Under the pieces are notes generated by a model. The model was not told the DNA's origin. It searched no databases and saw only the letters and a program-made list of their open reading frames with translations. A program made the position numbers and the translations under genes. From Paulinella micropora (Eukaryota > Cercozoa > Imbricatea > Euglyphida): DNA of 36,272 bases. The stretch's first letter is position 1; the number at the start of each line of letters is the position of its first letter. Location of the stretch: NCBI GenBank assembly GCA_009731375.1, contig BJOX01000056.1, positions 664,551 through 700,822 on the forward strand. The letters run 5' to 3'. Below, one piece after another: positions 9,196-18,510 of the stretch.

Positions 9196-9660
9196 AAAAT
9201 AATGTACATATACGCTGGCTACACAGATTTTTAGGTACGTCGATAGAAGGATGGAACAGCAGTCATCACAAAACACGGCCACATTTCGCGATTTTTTTTT
9301 TAAAATTTATTTATTTATTTATTTTGTTTTTTTTTTCAAAAACCGCTCAGGTACGAAACCTTGAGGTAGCCATTGCGCTCCATGGCTATTGAGCAGACAA
9401 GCAAAAAGGGAGGCGGTGGCTTGTCAGTGGCTATCGACAAATCATCCGCAAAAGACGGCAAAACTCCCAGTAAAATTTTTCCACAAAAAAAAACGGCTGA
9501 ATTTTTGTGGGGTAACGGTTGAAGGAAGGGGGGAAAACACGTGACCTTAAGGTAGCCGTAGTGCTCAATGGCTAAGGAGCGCGCGAGCAGAGGGGGAGGA
9601 GGTGGCTTGTTGGTAGCGAAGAGAATGCGAGGCTGCAAGGGAGTGATTGAAAACCTGATA
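9196..9660. other. low-copy stretch with a ~84-bp direct duplication
   Basis: No gene recognised. Segments 9358-9440 and 9544-9627 are diverged direct copies offset by about 186 bp. Both contain GGTAGCC, then GCTC and ATGGCTA, then GGAGG and GGTGGCTTGT. A 113-codon reverse-strand frame spans both copies but translates the duplication in one frame without any recognisable domain. A T-rich run with TTTA repeats lies at about 9291-9335. Confidence 0.7.
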
Positions 9661-9738
9661 TGACGCATGGTGATCATGATGGTGATGATGATGGTGATGA
9701 TGGAGGTGATGGTGATGATAGTGATGATGATATTAGTG

Positions 9739-9777
<39 letters not shown>

Positions 9778-9826
9778 TTAGTAATAATAATAATAATAAT
9801 AACGATTCAAAACAAAAAAAAAAGAT
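9661..9826. repeat. (GAT)n and (AAT)n before a gap
   Basis: Imperfect GAT/GGT trinucleotides (9667-9735) pass into AAT and then an A-rich stretch that enters an N run. Confidence 0.92.
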
Positions 9827-9992
9827 NNNNNNNNNNNNNNNNNNNNNNNNNNNNNNNNNNNNNNNNNNNNNNNNNNNNNNNNNNNNNNNNNNNNNNNNNN
9901 NNNNNNNNNNNNNNNNNNNNNNNNNNNNNNNNNNNNNNNNNNNNNNNNNNNNNNNNNNNNNNNNNNNNNNNNNNNNNNNNNNNNNNNNNNNN
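9827..9992. other. assembly gap (166 N)
   Basis: Bounded by an A-rich stretch on the left and a 71-base A homopolymer on the right. Confidence 0.99.

Positions 9993-10063
<71 letters not shown>
9993..10063. repeat. poly-A, 71 bases
   Basis: Homopolymer abutting a gap, so its real length is unreliable. It could be a retroposon tail or a plain microsatellite; nothing upstream allows a choice. Confidence 0.9.
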
Positions 10064-10066
<3 letters not shown>

Positions 10067-10087
10067 GCTGCAGGGCTTGTAAACCTA

Positions 10088-10099
10088 ATGATGATGACG

Positions 10100-10131
<32 letters not shown>

Positions 10132-10213
10132 GATGATGATGATGGTGATGGTGATATTGTTGTCGTTGTTGTTGTTGTTGATGATGATGATGATGATGAG
10201 AATTACGAGAATT

Positions 10214-10244
<31 letters not shown>

Positions 10245-10296
10245 AAATGATGATAATGATGATGATGGTGATGATGATGATGATGATGATGATGAT

Positions 10297-10337
<41 letters not shown>

Positions 10338-10404
10338 CCATCATCATCAACATCAACATCATCATCATCATTATCATCATCATCATCACCACCATAATCA
10401 CCAA

Positions 10405-10445
<41 letters not shown>

Positions 10446-10558
10446 CCATCATCACCATCATCATTATCATACGATGATAATGATGATGATGATGATGATG
10501 ACGATAAATGATGATGATGATGGTGCTGACGGTGGTGATGGTGATGATGATGATGATA

Positions 10559-10641
<83 letters not shown>

Positions 10642-10766
10642 GATAATGATGATGATGATGGTGATGATGGTGATGATGGTGATGATGGTGGTGATGATGA
10701 TGATGATGATGATGATGTCGGTGATGATGATGATGATAATGATGATGATGATGTTGGTGATGATGG

Positions 10767-10800
<34 letters not shown>

Positions 10801-10922
10801 AATGATGATAATGATGATGATGATGATGATGATAATGATGATGATGATGATGATAATGATGACGATGATATAGGTGATATTGTTGTTGTTGTTATTGTTG
10901 TTGATGATGATGATGATGCGAA
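10088..10922. repeat. (GAT)n-(ATC)n-(GAT)n array with two strand switches
   Basis: GAT on the plus strand to about 10296, ATC (the complement) from 10298 to 10470, then GAT again to about 10920. Both switch points are palindromes. GATGAT/ATCATC is centred at 10297. CATCATTATCAT (10459-10470) pairs with ATGATAATGATG (10474-10485) across ACG. GATATTGTTGT with following GTT repeats and a GAATTA end occurs near 10152-10216 and again near 10875-10925, so there is also a longer period. Confidence 0.94.
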
Positions 10923-10931
10923 TTATAGGCG

Positions 10932-10933
10932 AG

Positions 10934-11031
<98 letters not shown>

Positions 11032-11057
11032 AATCTATCAATCAATCAATCTATCAA
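10932..11057. repeat. (ATCT)n array ending in CAATCTAT
   Basis: Pure ATCT, with CAAT variants at the right end, followed by the 12-bp palindrome GTGGTATACCAC (11058-11069). Confidence 0.95.
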
Positions 11058-11090
11058 GTGGTATACCACGTGCTCCAGCTCTCAGCGCTA

Positions 11091-11494
11091 ACGATGGCAA
11101 CCAAGTCGATTGCATCTACACAATGTATATATGTATGTATGTATGTATGAGTGTATGTATGTAGGACGATGGCAACCAAGTCGATTGCATCTGCACAATG
11201 TATATATGTATGTATGAGTGTATGTACGTATGTATGTATGTATGTATGTATGTGTAGGACGATGGCAACCAAGTCGATTGCATCTGAACCATGTATATAT
11301 GTACGTACGTATGTATGTATGTATGTATGTATGTATGTATGTATGTACGTATGTATGTATGTATGTATGTAGGACGATGGCAACCAAGTCGATTGCATCT
11401 ACACAATGTATATATGTATGTATGAGTGTATGTATGTATGTATGTATGTATGTAGGACGATGGCAACCAAGTCGATTGCATCTACACAATGTAC

Positions 11495-11525
<31 letters not shown>

Positions 11526-11566
11526 TGTAGGACGATGGCAACCAAGTCGATTGCACCTACACAATG

Positions 11567-11600
<34 letters not shown>

Positions 11601-12460
11601 GGACGATGGCAACCAAGTCGATTGCACCTACACAATGTATATATGTATGTATGCATGTATGTATGTATGTATGTATGTATGTATGTATGTATGTATGTAG
11701 GACCATGGCAACCAAGTCGATTGCATCTACACAATGTATATATATGTATGTATGAGTGTATGTATGTATGTATGTATGTATGTATGTATGTATGTATGTA
11801 GGACGATTGCAACCAAGTCGATTGCATCTGCACAATTCATATATGTATGTATGAGTGTATGTATGTATGTATGTATGTATGTATGTATGTATGTATGTAT
11901 GTGTGTATGTAGGACGATGGCAACCAAGTCGATTGCATCTGCACCATGTATATACGTACGTACGTATGTATGTATGCATGTATGTATGTATGTACGTATG
12001 TATGTATGTAGGACGATGGCAACCAAGTCGATTGCATCTACACAATGTATATATGTATGTATGAGTGTATGCATGTATGTATGTATGTATGTATGTATAT
12101 ATGTATGTATGTATGTAGGACGATGGCAACCAAGTCGATTGCAACAATGTATATATGTGTGTATGAGTGCATGTATGTATGTATGTATGTAGGACGATGG
12201 CAACCAAGTCGATTGCATCTGCACAATGTATATATGTATGTATGAGTGTATGTATGTATGTATGTATGTATGTATGTATGTATGTATGTATGTATGCATG
12301 TATGTAGGACGATGGAAACCAAGTCGATTGCATCTGCACAAGGTATGTATGTATGTATGTATGTATGTATGTATGTATGAATGTATGTATGTATGAATGT
12401 ATGTATGTATGTATGTAGGATGATAGCAACCAAGTCGATTGCATCTGCACAATCTATATA
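11091..12460. repeat. 15-copy composite array: ~40-bp core plus TATG linkers
   Basis: Core of the form GGACGATGGCAACCAAGTCG then ATTGCATCTACACAATG. Copies start near 11091, 11163, 11256, 11371, 11453, 11529, 11600, 11700, 11800, 11911, 12010, 12117, 12191, 12306 and 12417. Mean spacing is about 95 bp, but the (TATG)n linkers vary several-fold in length. Substitutions such as CTACACAATG/CTGCACAATG/CTGAACCATG and CATCT/CACCT distinguish copies. The 12117 copy lacks seven bases (TCTGCAC). Confidence 0.95.
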
Positions 12461-12466
12461 TATATA

Positions 12467-12522
12467 AGGGTGAAATTTCCACACCTTCGATGAGCGAGTT
12501 AGCGAATTTGCGCAAAGCTTCG

Positions 12523-12568
<46 letters not shown>

Positions 12569-12757
12569 TTCCACACCTTCGATGAGTAAGTTACCGAAAT
12601 CGCGCAAAGTTTCCATATATATATAAATGTATATATATATGTGTATATATGTATATATATATAACATATATATATATATATATAAACATGTATACCTTCG
12701 ATGAGTGAGTTAGCGAAATCGCGCAAAGCTTCCCCTTTCATTTCACCCTTGTACCTG
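12467..12757. repeat. three copies of a ~45-bp core in TA linkers
   Basis: Core CACCTTCGATGAGCGAGTTA then GCGAAATCGCGCAAAGCTTC, at about 12479-12522, 12573-12613 and 12691-12731; the third begins TACCTTCGATG. The block is bordered by AAGGGTGAAA (12467-12476) on the left and its reverse complement TTTCACCCTT (about 12741-12750) on the right, giving it inverted outer ends. A related CCTTCGATGAAGCGA occurs alone near 19792. Confidence 0.88.
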
Positions 12758-12790
<33 letters not shown>

Positions 12791-12858
12791 GGATAGATAG
12801 ACAGGAAAGAAAAGCACATAGGGGCCATGTTGCATCTATCAGTGTGAGTGAGGTTTAC

Positions 12859-12927
<69 letters not shown>

Positions 12928-13031
12928 CATATATATAGGTATATATATACAATATTCATATATATAATATGTTCATATATATATATATATAATATACGTG
13001 GTAAACTGATCCAATTGGCGCTTGAACACAC

Positions 13032-13083
<52 letters not shown>
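12758..13083. repeat. GATA, CA, TA and ATCT tracts with short spacers
   Basis: GATA (about 12760-12800), a 55-bp spacer, CA (12857-12905), TA (12906-12995), a 35-bp spacer, and ATCT (13032-13083) that runs straight into the 547-bp satellite unit. Confidence 0.92.
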
Positions 13084-13882
13084 GGGGCGCTTTATGGAAC
13101 GAGCCCTGGCCCCGCCTGGTACCAGGAAGCTTTGGTATTGCCTGTATCAGTCCCTTCCGTGCAAACATCACGGCTTAGCTGGGCATCGGGTTAATACTTT
13201 ACCCACAGACTTCCTGGTTGACGAAATCAGAAGCTCCTTTTTTCTGACATTAGTCGATATCTCATCAGTTGATCTCATCACTTACTCCACGGAGCCAACC
13301 AAGGCCACTTGAGGTGTCACTGACCCTCCCTTGGGCTTGGTTTTTTTGAAATGGGTGTCATCTGTCGACAGACAGAGAATTAGGGGATGGTGTGGGTGTG
13401 CTGGGCCCGTGGTGGGGTGCCTTATGTGTGCCTAGCCATACGCCTATAAGTCACATGCCGAAATAGCGACGGGAAGCACAATCCTGTTCCCTCAGGGTGC
13501 CCTTTCTCGCTTGTTGAGCCCGGAATAAAACCCACAGTGCTCTGTCGGTTTATACTAGACTGTCGAACAGTCTCGAAACTCCATCTGCTTACTGGGTCCT
13601 CTGTAATGGAGGTGGGAGCTCGTTCTGCAAGGGGCGCTTATGGAACGAGCCCTGGCCCCGCCTGGTACTAGGGAGCTTTGGTATCGCCTGTATCAGTCCC
13701 TTCCGTGCAAACATCACGGCTTAGCTGGGCATCGGGTTAATACTTTACCCACAGACTTCCTTGGTTGACGAAATCAGAAGCTCCTTTTTCTGACATTAGT
13801 CGATATCTCATCTATCTATCTATCTGTCTATCTATCTGTCTATCTATCGGTCTGTCTGTCCGTCCGTCCGTCCGTCCGTCTG

Positions 13883-13938
<56 letters not shown>

Positions 13939-14289
13939 AATAGCGACGGGAAGCACAATCCTGTTCCCTCAGGGTGCCCTTTCTCGCTTGTTGAGCCCGG
14001 AATAAAACCCACAGTGCTCTGTCGGTTTATACTAGACTGTCGAACGTCTCGAAACTCCATCATCTGCTTACTGGGCCCTCTGTAATGGAGGTGGGAGCTC
14101 GTTCTGCAAGGGGCGCTTTATGGAACGAGCCCTGGCCCCGCCTGGTACTAGGGAGCTTGGGTATCGCCTGTATCAGTCCCTTCCGTGCAAACATCACGGC
14201 TTAGCTGGGCATCGGGTTAATACTTTACCCACAGACTTCCTGGTTGACGAAATCAGAAGCTCCTTTTTTCTGACATTAGTCGATATTTC

Positions 14290-14293
<4 letters not shown>
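13084..14293 (+). repeat. 547-bp satellite-like unit, tandem, interrupted by TATC
   Basis: Units begin at 13084, about 13631 and about 14112, each with GGGGCGCTTTATGGAACGAG or a one-base-shorter form. The first is complete (547 bp). In the second, a TATC/TGTC tract (13808-13937) replaces about 200 bp between CGATATCTCATC and AATAGCGACGGG. The third stops at the same CGATATTTCATC, where TATC takes over. The unit contains hairpin-forming motifs: GCTCGTTC/GAACGAGC around the unit start, TCTGTCGACAGA, and GACTGT-CGA-ACAGTC. No coding frame and no known family recognised. Confidence 0.92.
13808..13937. repeat. (TATC)n with TGTC/CGTC block inside the satellite unit
   Basis: TATC with TGTC and CGTC variants mid-tract (13844-13880). 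It sits at the same internal boundary (after GATATCTCATC) where other copies also turn into TATC. Confidence 0.93.
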
Positions 14294-14344
<51 letters not shown>

Positions 14345-14387
14345 ATAGATAGATAGATAGAAGGGGAGAAAGAGAGAGAGAGAGAGT

Positions 14388-14448
<61 letters not shown>
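14294..14448. repeat. TATC to GATA strand switch, then GA and TG tracts
   Basis: TATC reads into its complement at 14344: CTATCTAT, a single C, then ATAGATAG, a perfect palindromic junction. GA, TG (about 14387-14412) and GA follow. Confidence 0.93.
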
Positions 14449-14450
<2 letters not shown>

Positions 14451-14507
14451 TTGGTAGCTGAGTTGTCTGTTTTCTTTCCGGAGGGCGAGGGGGGGAAATA
14501 CAGGACA

Positions 14508-14544
<37 letters not shown>

Positions 14545-14602
14545 GGAAGCTGCGCTGTCTGTTTTCTTTCCGGAGGGCGAAGGGGGAAAATACAGAACAT
14601 CG
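14449..14602. repeat. duplicated ~62-bp core in GA linkers
   Basis: Core with GTCTGTTTTCTTTCCGGAGG then GCGA and a G-run, then AATACAG and ACATC, at 14449-14511 and 14541-14602, separated by (GA)n. The copies differ at about seven positions. Confidence 0.88.
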
Positions 14603-14918
14603 CCCACCTTCACACCGAAACGCTCCGCCAATACCCTAAGAAAGCGAGAAGTTCCTATTTCTTAATCACAACGAACAATGACTTCAAAGCGCTTCGATCT
14701 CAGTCAATTCTTGTATCTACAGCCTGTGTTATGGCTCATTAGAAAGCTCTTGAGGAGAGCTTTCAAACGAGCTACTACACACGCCCTCAAAATCAGAACC
14801 GCCTGAGAACGAAGAGTTTGAAATGATTGCTCATTGTGGTTAAGGACAAGGAACTTCGCATAGTGAAAATTTCGACCAGAACAAATTATCCCGTAATTAC
14901 GGTGCATTTGTTATTCAA
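14603..14918. other. low-copy stretch, about 315 bp
   Basis: No gene recognised. A 67-codon reverse-strand frame (14704-14907) has no motif I know. GAAAGCTC (14742-14749) and GAGCTTTC (14757-14764) form an 8-bp stem with a 7-base loop. CGTAATTACG near 14891 is a 10-bp palindrome. Confidence 0.65.
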
Positions 14919-14964
14919 TATATATATATATGTATATATGTATACATATATATGTATATATATA

Positions 14965-15032
<68 letters not shown>

Positions 15033-15069
15033 CGTCTGCCGTAACAGGTGATCGACTTGACTATATATG

Positions 15070-15117
<48 letters not shown>

Positions 15118-15257
15118 CCTCTGCCGAAACAGGTGATAGACTTGACTATATATATATATATATGTATACATATGTATATATATATAGTTACATATATATA
15201 TATATATAATATAATCCTCTGCCGAAATAGGTGATAGACTTGACTACATATATAGAA

Positions 15258-15290
<33 letters not shown>

Positions 15291-15328
15291 CATATAAATA
15301 TATATATATGTATATATATACATATATG

Positions 15329-15398
<70 letters not shown>

Positions 15399-15741
15399 AT
15401 CCTCGCCGAAATAGGTGATCGACTTGACAGCTCGTAACGCACATACATACATACATACATACATACATACATACATACATACATACATGACATACATACA
15501 TACATAATCGACTTGCCAGCTCGCTCGTAACGCACATACATACATACATACATACATACATACATACATACATACATACATACGTACACACATACATACA
15601 TACATACATACATACATAACATACATACATAACATACATAACATACATACATACATAATCGACTTGCCAGCTCGTAACGCACATACATACATACATACAT
15701 ACATACATACATACATACATACATACATACATACATACATA
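14919..15741. repeat. core family in TA linkers, then in CATA linkers
   Basis: The core contains CTGCCGAAATAGGTGATAGA then CTTGAC. Copies in TA linkers lie at about 15030-15066, 15113-15150, 15211-15247 and 15396-15440. The fourth extends into AGCTCGTAACGCA and switches its right-hand linker to CATA. Two shorter copies (ATCGACTTGCCAGCTCG, then TAACGCA) lie in CATA at about 15505-15540 and 15656-15690. Confidence 0.9.
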
Positions 15742-15892
15742 CGATGATGATGATGATGATGGTGATGATAATGATAATGATGATGACGATGACGATGATG
15801 ATGATGATGATGATGACGATGATGAGTGGTACTGACTGTTCGGCTTTGATGATGATAATGATGATAATGATGATGACGATGATGATGATGAC

Positions 15893-15924
<32 letters not shown>

Positions 15925-16230
15925 CGATGATGAGTGGTATCTGTTGTTATATCCAAGCTGCCGAAGTAGTAGAGGATGGACTTCACAGCCCGTAAAACGT
16001 TATATGAGTATTATTCGTCAGTATTAGTATGATGATGACGATGACGACGATGATGACGATGACGATGATGATGATGATGATGACGACGACGACGATGACG
16101 ATGATGACGATGATGACGATGATGACGATGATGAGTGGTATGAATGTAATATATATAGGACTGACTGTTCGGCTTTGTCTGTTATAGCTATGCTTCCGAA
16201 GTAGACAATCGACTTCACCGCCCGTAAAGC
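15742..16230. repeat. same core family in GAT linkers
   Basis: (GAT)n/(GAC)n tracts with cores at 15824-15848, 15932-16025 and 16133-16230. CTGCCGAAGTAG, then GGACTTCACAGCCCGTAAA (15958-15996), and CTTCCGAAGTAG, then CGACTTCACCGCCCGTAAA (16192-16229), are recognisable diverged forms of the core at 15.0-15.7 kb. An extra module GAGTGGTA plus ACTGACTGTTCGGCTTTG is found only in this GAT section. Confidence 0.85.
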
Positions 16231-16448
16231 CCTCTGCCACTCCACATTCGCCTCTACCTCCTTATCCTTACCATCGCCTATCATTCACACACATAGGTAG
16301 GCAGGTAGGTAAGGTAGGTAGGTAGGTAGGTAGGTAAGGTAGGAAGGTAGGTAGGTAGGTAAGTAGACATGCATTTGCCTCTACCTTTTTCTCCCTACCA
16401 TTGCCTACGAGGTACACAAAACACATAGCATGACGTAGTAAGATATTA
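16228..16448. repeat. ~110-bp tandem family, left part, with (GGTA)n
   Basis: Two diverged copies (16228-16292, 16371-16448) contain TTCGCCTCTACCT or TTTGCCTCTACCT, then CTTACCATCGCCTA or CTACCATTGCCTA. They are separated by a GGTA tract (about 16297-16368). The second copy runs to AGATAT, where the foldback element begins. Confidence 0.87.
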
Positions 16449-16575
16449 CCCCACTTGTCACGAGAAAAAACCTGACGTAAAGAAAAAAACCTGACGCCGC
16501 AGATAACGGCCTATTTCGCTGGGAATTTTGCCCAGTGTAAAAATCCGCGTGAAATGAGCCGTGTTTTGCGGCGTC

Positions 16576-16625
<50 letters not shown>

Positions 16626-16879
16626 NNNNNNNNNNNNNNNNNNNNNNNNNNNNNNNNNNNNNNNNNNNNNNNNNNNNNNNNNNNNNNNNNNNNNNNNNNN
16701 NNNNNNNNNNNNNNNNNNNNNNNNNNNNNNNNNNNNNNNNNNNNNNNNNNNNNNNNNNNNNNNNNNNNNNNNNNNNNNNNNNNNNNNNNNNNNNNNNNNN
16801 NNNNNNNNNNNNNNNNNNNNNNNNNNNNNNNNNNNNNNNNNNNNNNNNNNNNNNNNNNNNNNNNNNNNNNNNNNNNNGG

Positions 16880-16928
<49 letters not shown>

Positions 16929-16956
16929 ACGTAAGGTCTTCTGACAACAAGTGGGG
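16449..16956. mobile_element. foldback element inserted at TA inside a tandem unit
   Basis: The left end CCCCACTTGT (16449-16458) and right end ACAAGTGGGG (16947-16956) are perfect 10-bp inverted ends, each flanked by TA. The surrounding unit resumes as CATCGAAAGATAGAC. Sister units read AGATATACATCGAAAG with nothing inserted (for example 17063-17078), so an empty site is visible apart from one T. A second inverted pair, CTGACGCCGCA (16491-16501) with TGCGGCGTCAG (16567-16577), lies inside. Two poly-T runs border a 252-N gap, so total length and coding content are unknown. Confidence 0.75.
16626..16877. other. assembly gap (252 N)
   Basis: Between a 48-base T run (16578-16625) and GGGAAA plus another T run (16885-16927), inside the foldback element. 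Confidence 0.99.
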
Positions 16957-17567
16957 TACATCGAAAGATAGACTGCCACGCTACATTTGCCTCTTACCTT
17001 TTTGTCCTTACCATCGCCTACGATATGCACGACACATACGACATGACATGCATTACGTACTAAGATATACATCGAAAGATAGACAGCCACGCTACATTCG
17101 CCTCTACCTTTTTGTCCTTACCATCACCTACGACGATAGACAAAACACATGACATGACATGCATTACGTATTAAGATATACATCGAAAGATAGACAACCA
17201 TGTTACATTCGCATCTACCTTTTTGTCCTTGCCAACATCTACGACGATACACAAAACATATGACACAAGGCATGAATTACGTACTAATATATACATCGAA
17301 AGATAGAATGCCACGCTACATTTGCCTATACCTTCTTGTCCTTACCATCACCTACGACGATAGACAAAACACATGACATGACATACATTATACATCGAAA
17401 GATAGACAGCCATGCTACATTCGCATCTACCTTTTTGTCGTTGCCAACGTCTGCGACAATACACAAACATATGACATGACATGCATTACGTACTTATATA
17501 TACATCGAAAGATAGACAGCCACGCTACATTTGCCTATACCTTTTTGTACTTACCATCTGCTACGAC

Positions 17568-17631
<64 letters not shown>

Positions 17632-17690
17632 CATACTCAAAACATATGACATGACATGCATTACGTACAAAACATACATCGATAGATAGA
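16957..17690. repeat. ~110-bp tandem family, main array
   Basis: About six units starting at ACATCGAAAGATAGAC near 16958, 17068, 17180, 17292, 17391 and 17500. Each continues CCACGCTACATTCGCC, TCTACCTTTTTGTCCTTACC, CACCTACGACGATAGAC and CATGACATGCATTACGTAC. One unit lacks the CATGCATTACGTACTAAGAT stretch. The last unit is opened by a GATA tract (17568-17631), after which its remainder continues (17632-17690). Confidence 0.93.
17568..17631. repeat. (GATA)n expanded inside a tandem unit
   Basis: Sister units read TACGACGATAGACAAAACA at this point. Here it reads TACGACAGATAGATAG, continues for about 64 bp, then resumes CATACTCAAAACATATGAC. A GATAGA seed present in all units has expanded in one. 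Confidence 0.88.
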
Positions 17691-18350
17691 TGCATACATA
17701 ATACTTGGTCGCAGCTAGGTAGGTAGGTAGGTAGATGGATGGATAGATAGAAAAAAGAGAGAGAGAGAGAGATAGAGAGAGATAAATAGATAAATAAATA
17801 AATATATAGATAGATAGATAGATGGATAGAAATAGATAGATAGATAGATAGATAGATCATACATAACTTACATACATACAGATATACATACATATACATA
17901 CATACATCATACATACATACATACATACATACTTACTTACTTACTTACTTGCATACATACATACATACATACATACATACATACATACATACATACATAC
18001 ATACATACATACATGCATAGATACATACATACATACATACATACATACATGCATAGATACATATACATGACATGCATACATAGATACATAGATACATAGA
18101 TACATAGATACATAGGATACAAACATATATACATATACACATACACACATACACACACACATACATACATACATACATACATACATACATACATACAAGC
18201 ATACAAACATACATACAATACATACATACATACATACATACAAACATACATACATACATAGATTCCATTCATTCATTCATACATACATACATACATACAT
18301 ACATACATACATACATACATACATTCATTCGTACATACATCCTCTGTTAC

Positions 18351-18385
<35 letters not shown>

Positions 18386-18479
18386 CAGATAGATAGATAG
18401 ATAGATAGATAGATAGGTAGATAGATAGATAGGTAGATAGATAGATAGATAGATGGATAGGTGGATAGGTGGATAGGTG

Positions 18480-18507
<28 letters not shown>
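17691..18507. repeat. GGTA/GATA, (CATA)n and (GATA)n tracts
   Basis: GGTA and GATA with a GA block (about 17715-17857), CATA with CTTA, CATT and CATAGATA variants (about 17858-18345), then GATA with GGTA/GGAT variants (18349-18507), which runs into the reverse-oriented 545-bp satellite. Confidence 0.93.

Positions 18508-18510
<3 letters not shown>

Noticed and set aside
9336-9677. 113-codon reverse frame with proline-rich stretches
   Set aside because: It translates the 84-bp direct duplication twice in the same frame (offset 186 is divisible by three). No motif or start context is convincing, so a non-coding duplication is simpler.
9993-10063. Processed pseudogene or LINE poly-A tail
   Set aside because: The A-run abuts an N gap, and no gene- or LINE-like sequence precedes it; a plain homopolymer is equally likely.
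11091-12460. CRISPR array
   Set aside because: The repeat/spacer geometry is similar, but the spacers are TATG microsatellite, repeats differ among themselves, there are no cas genes, and the context is eukaryotic.
14742-14764. Transcription terminator (8-bp stem)
   Set aside because: No T-run follows, no gene precedes it, and the sequence is eukaryotic; probably chance.
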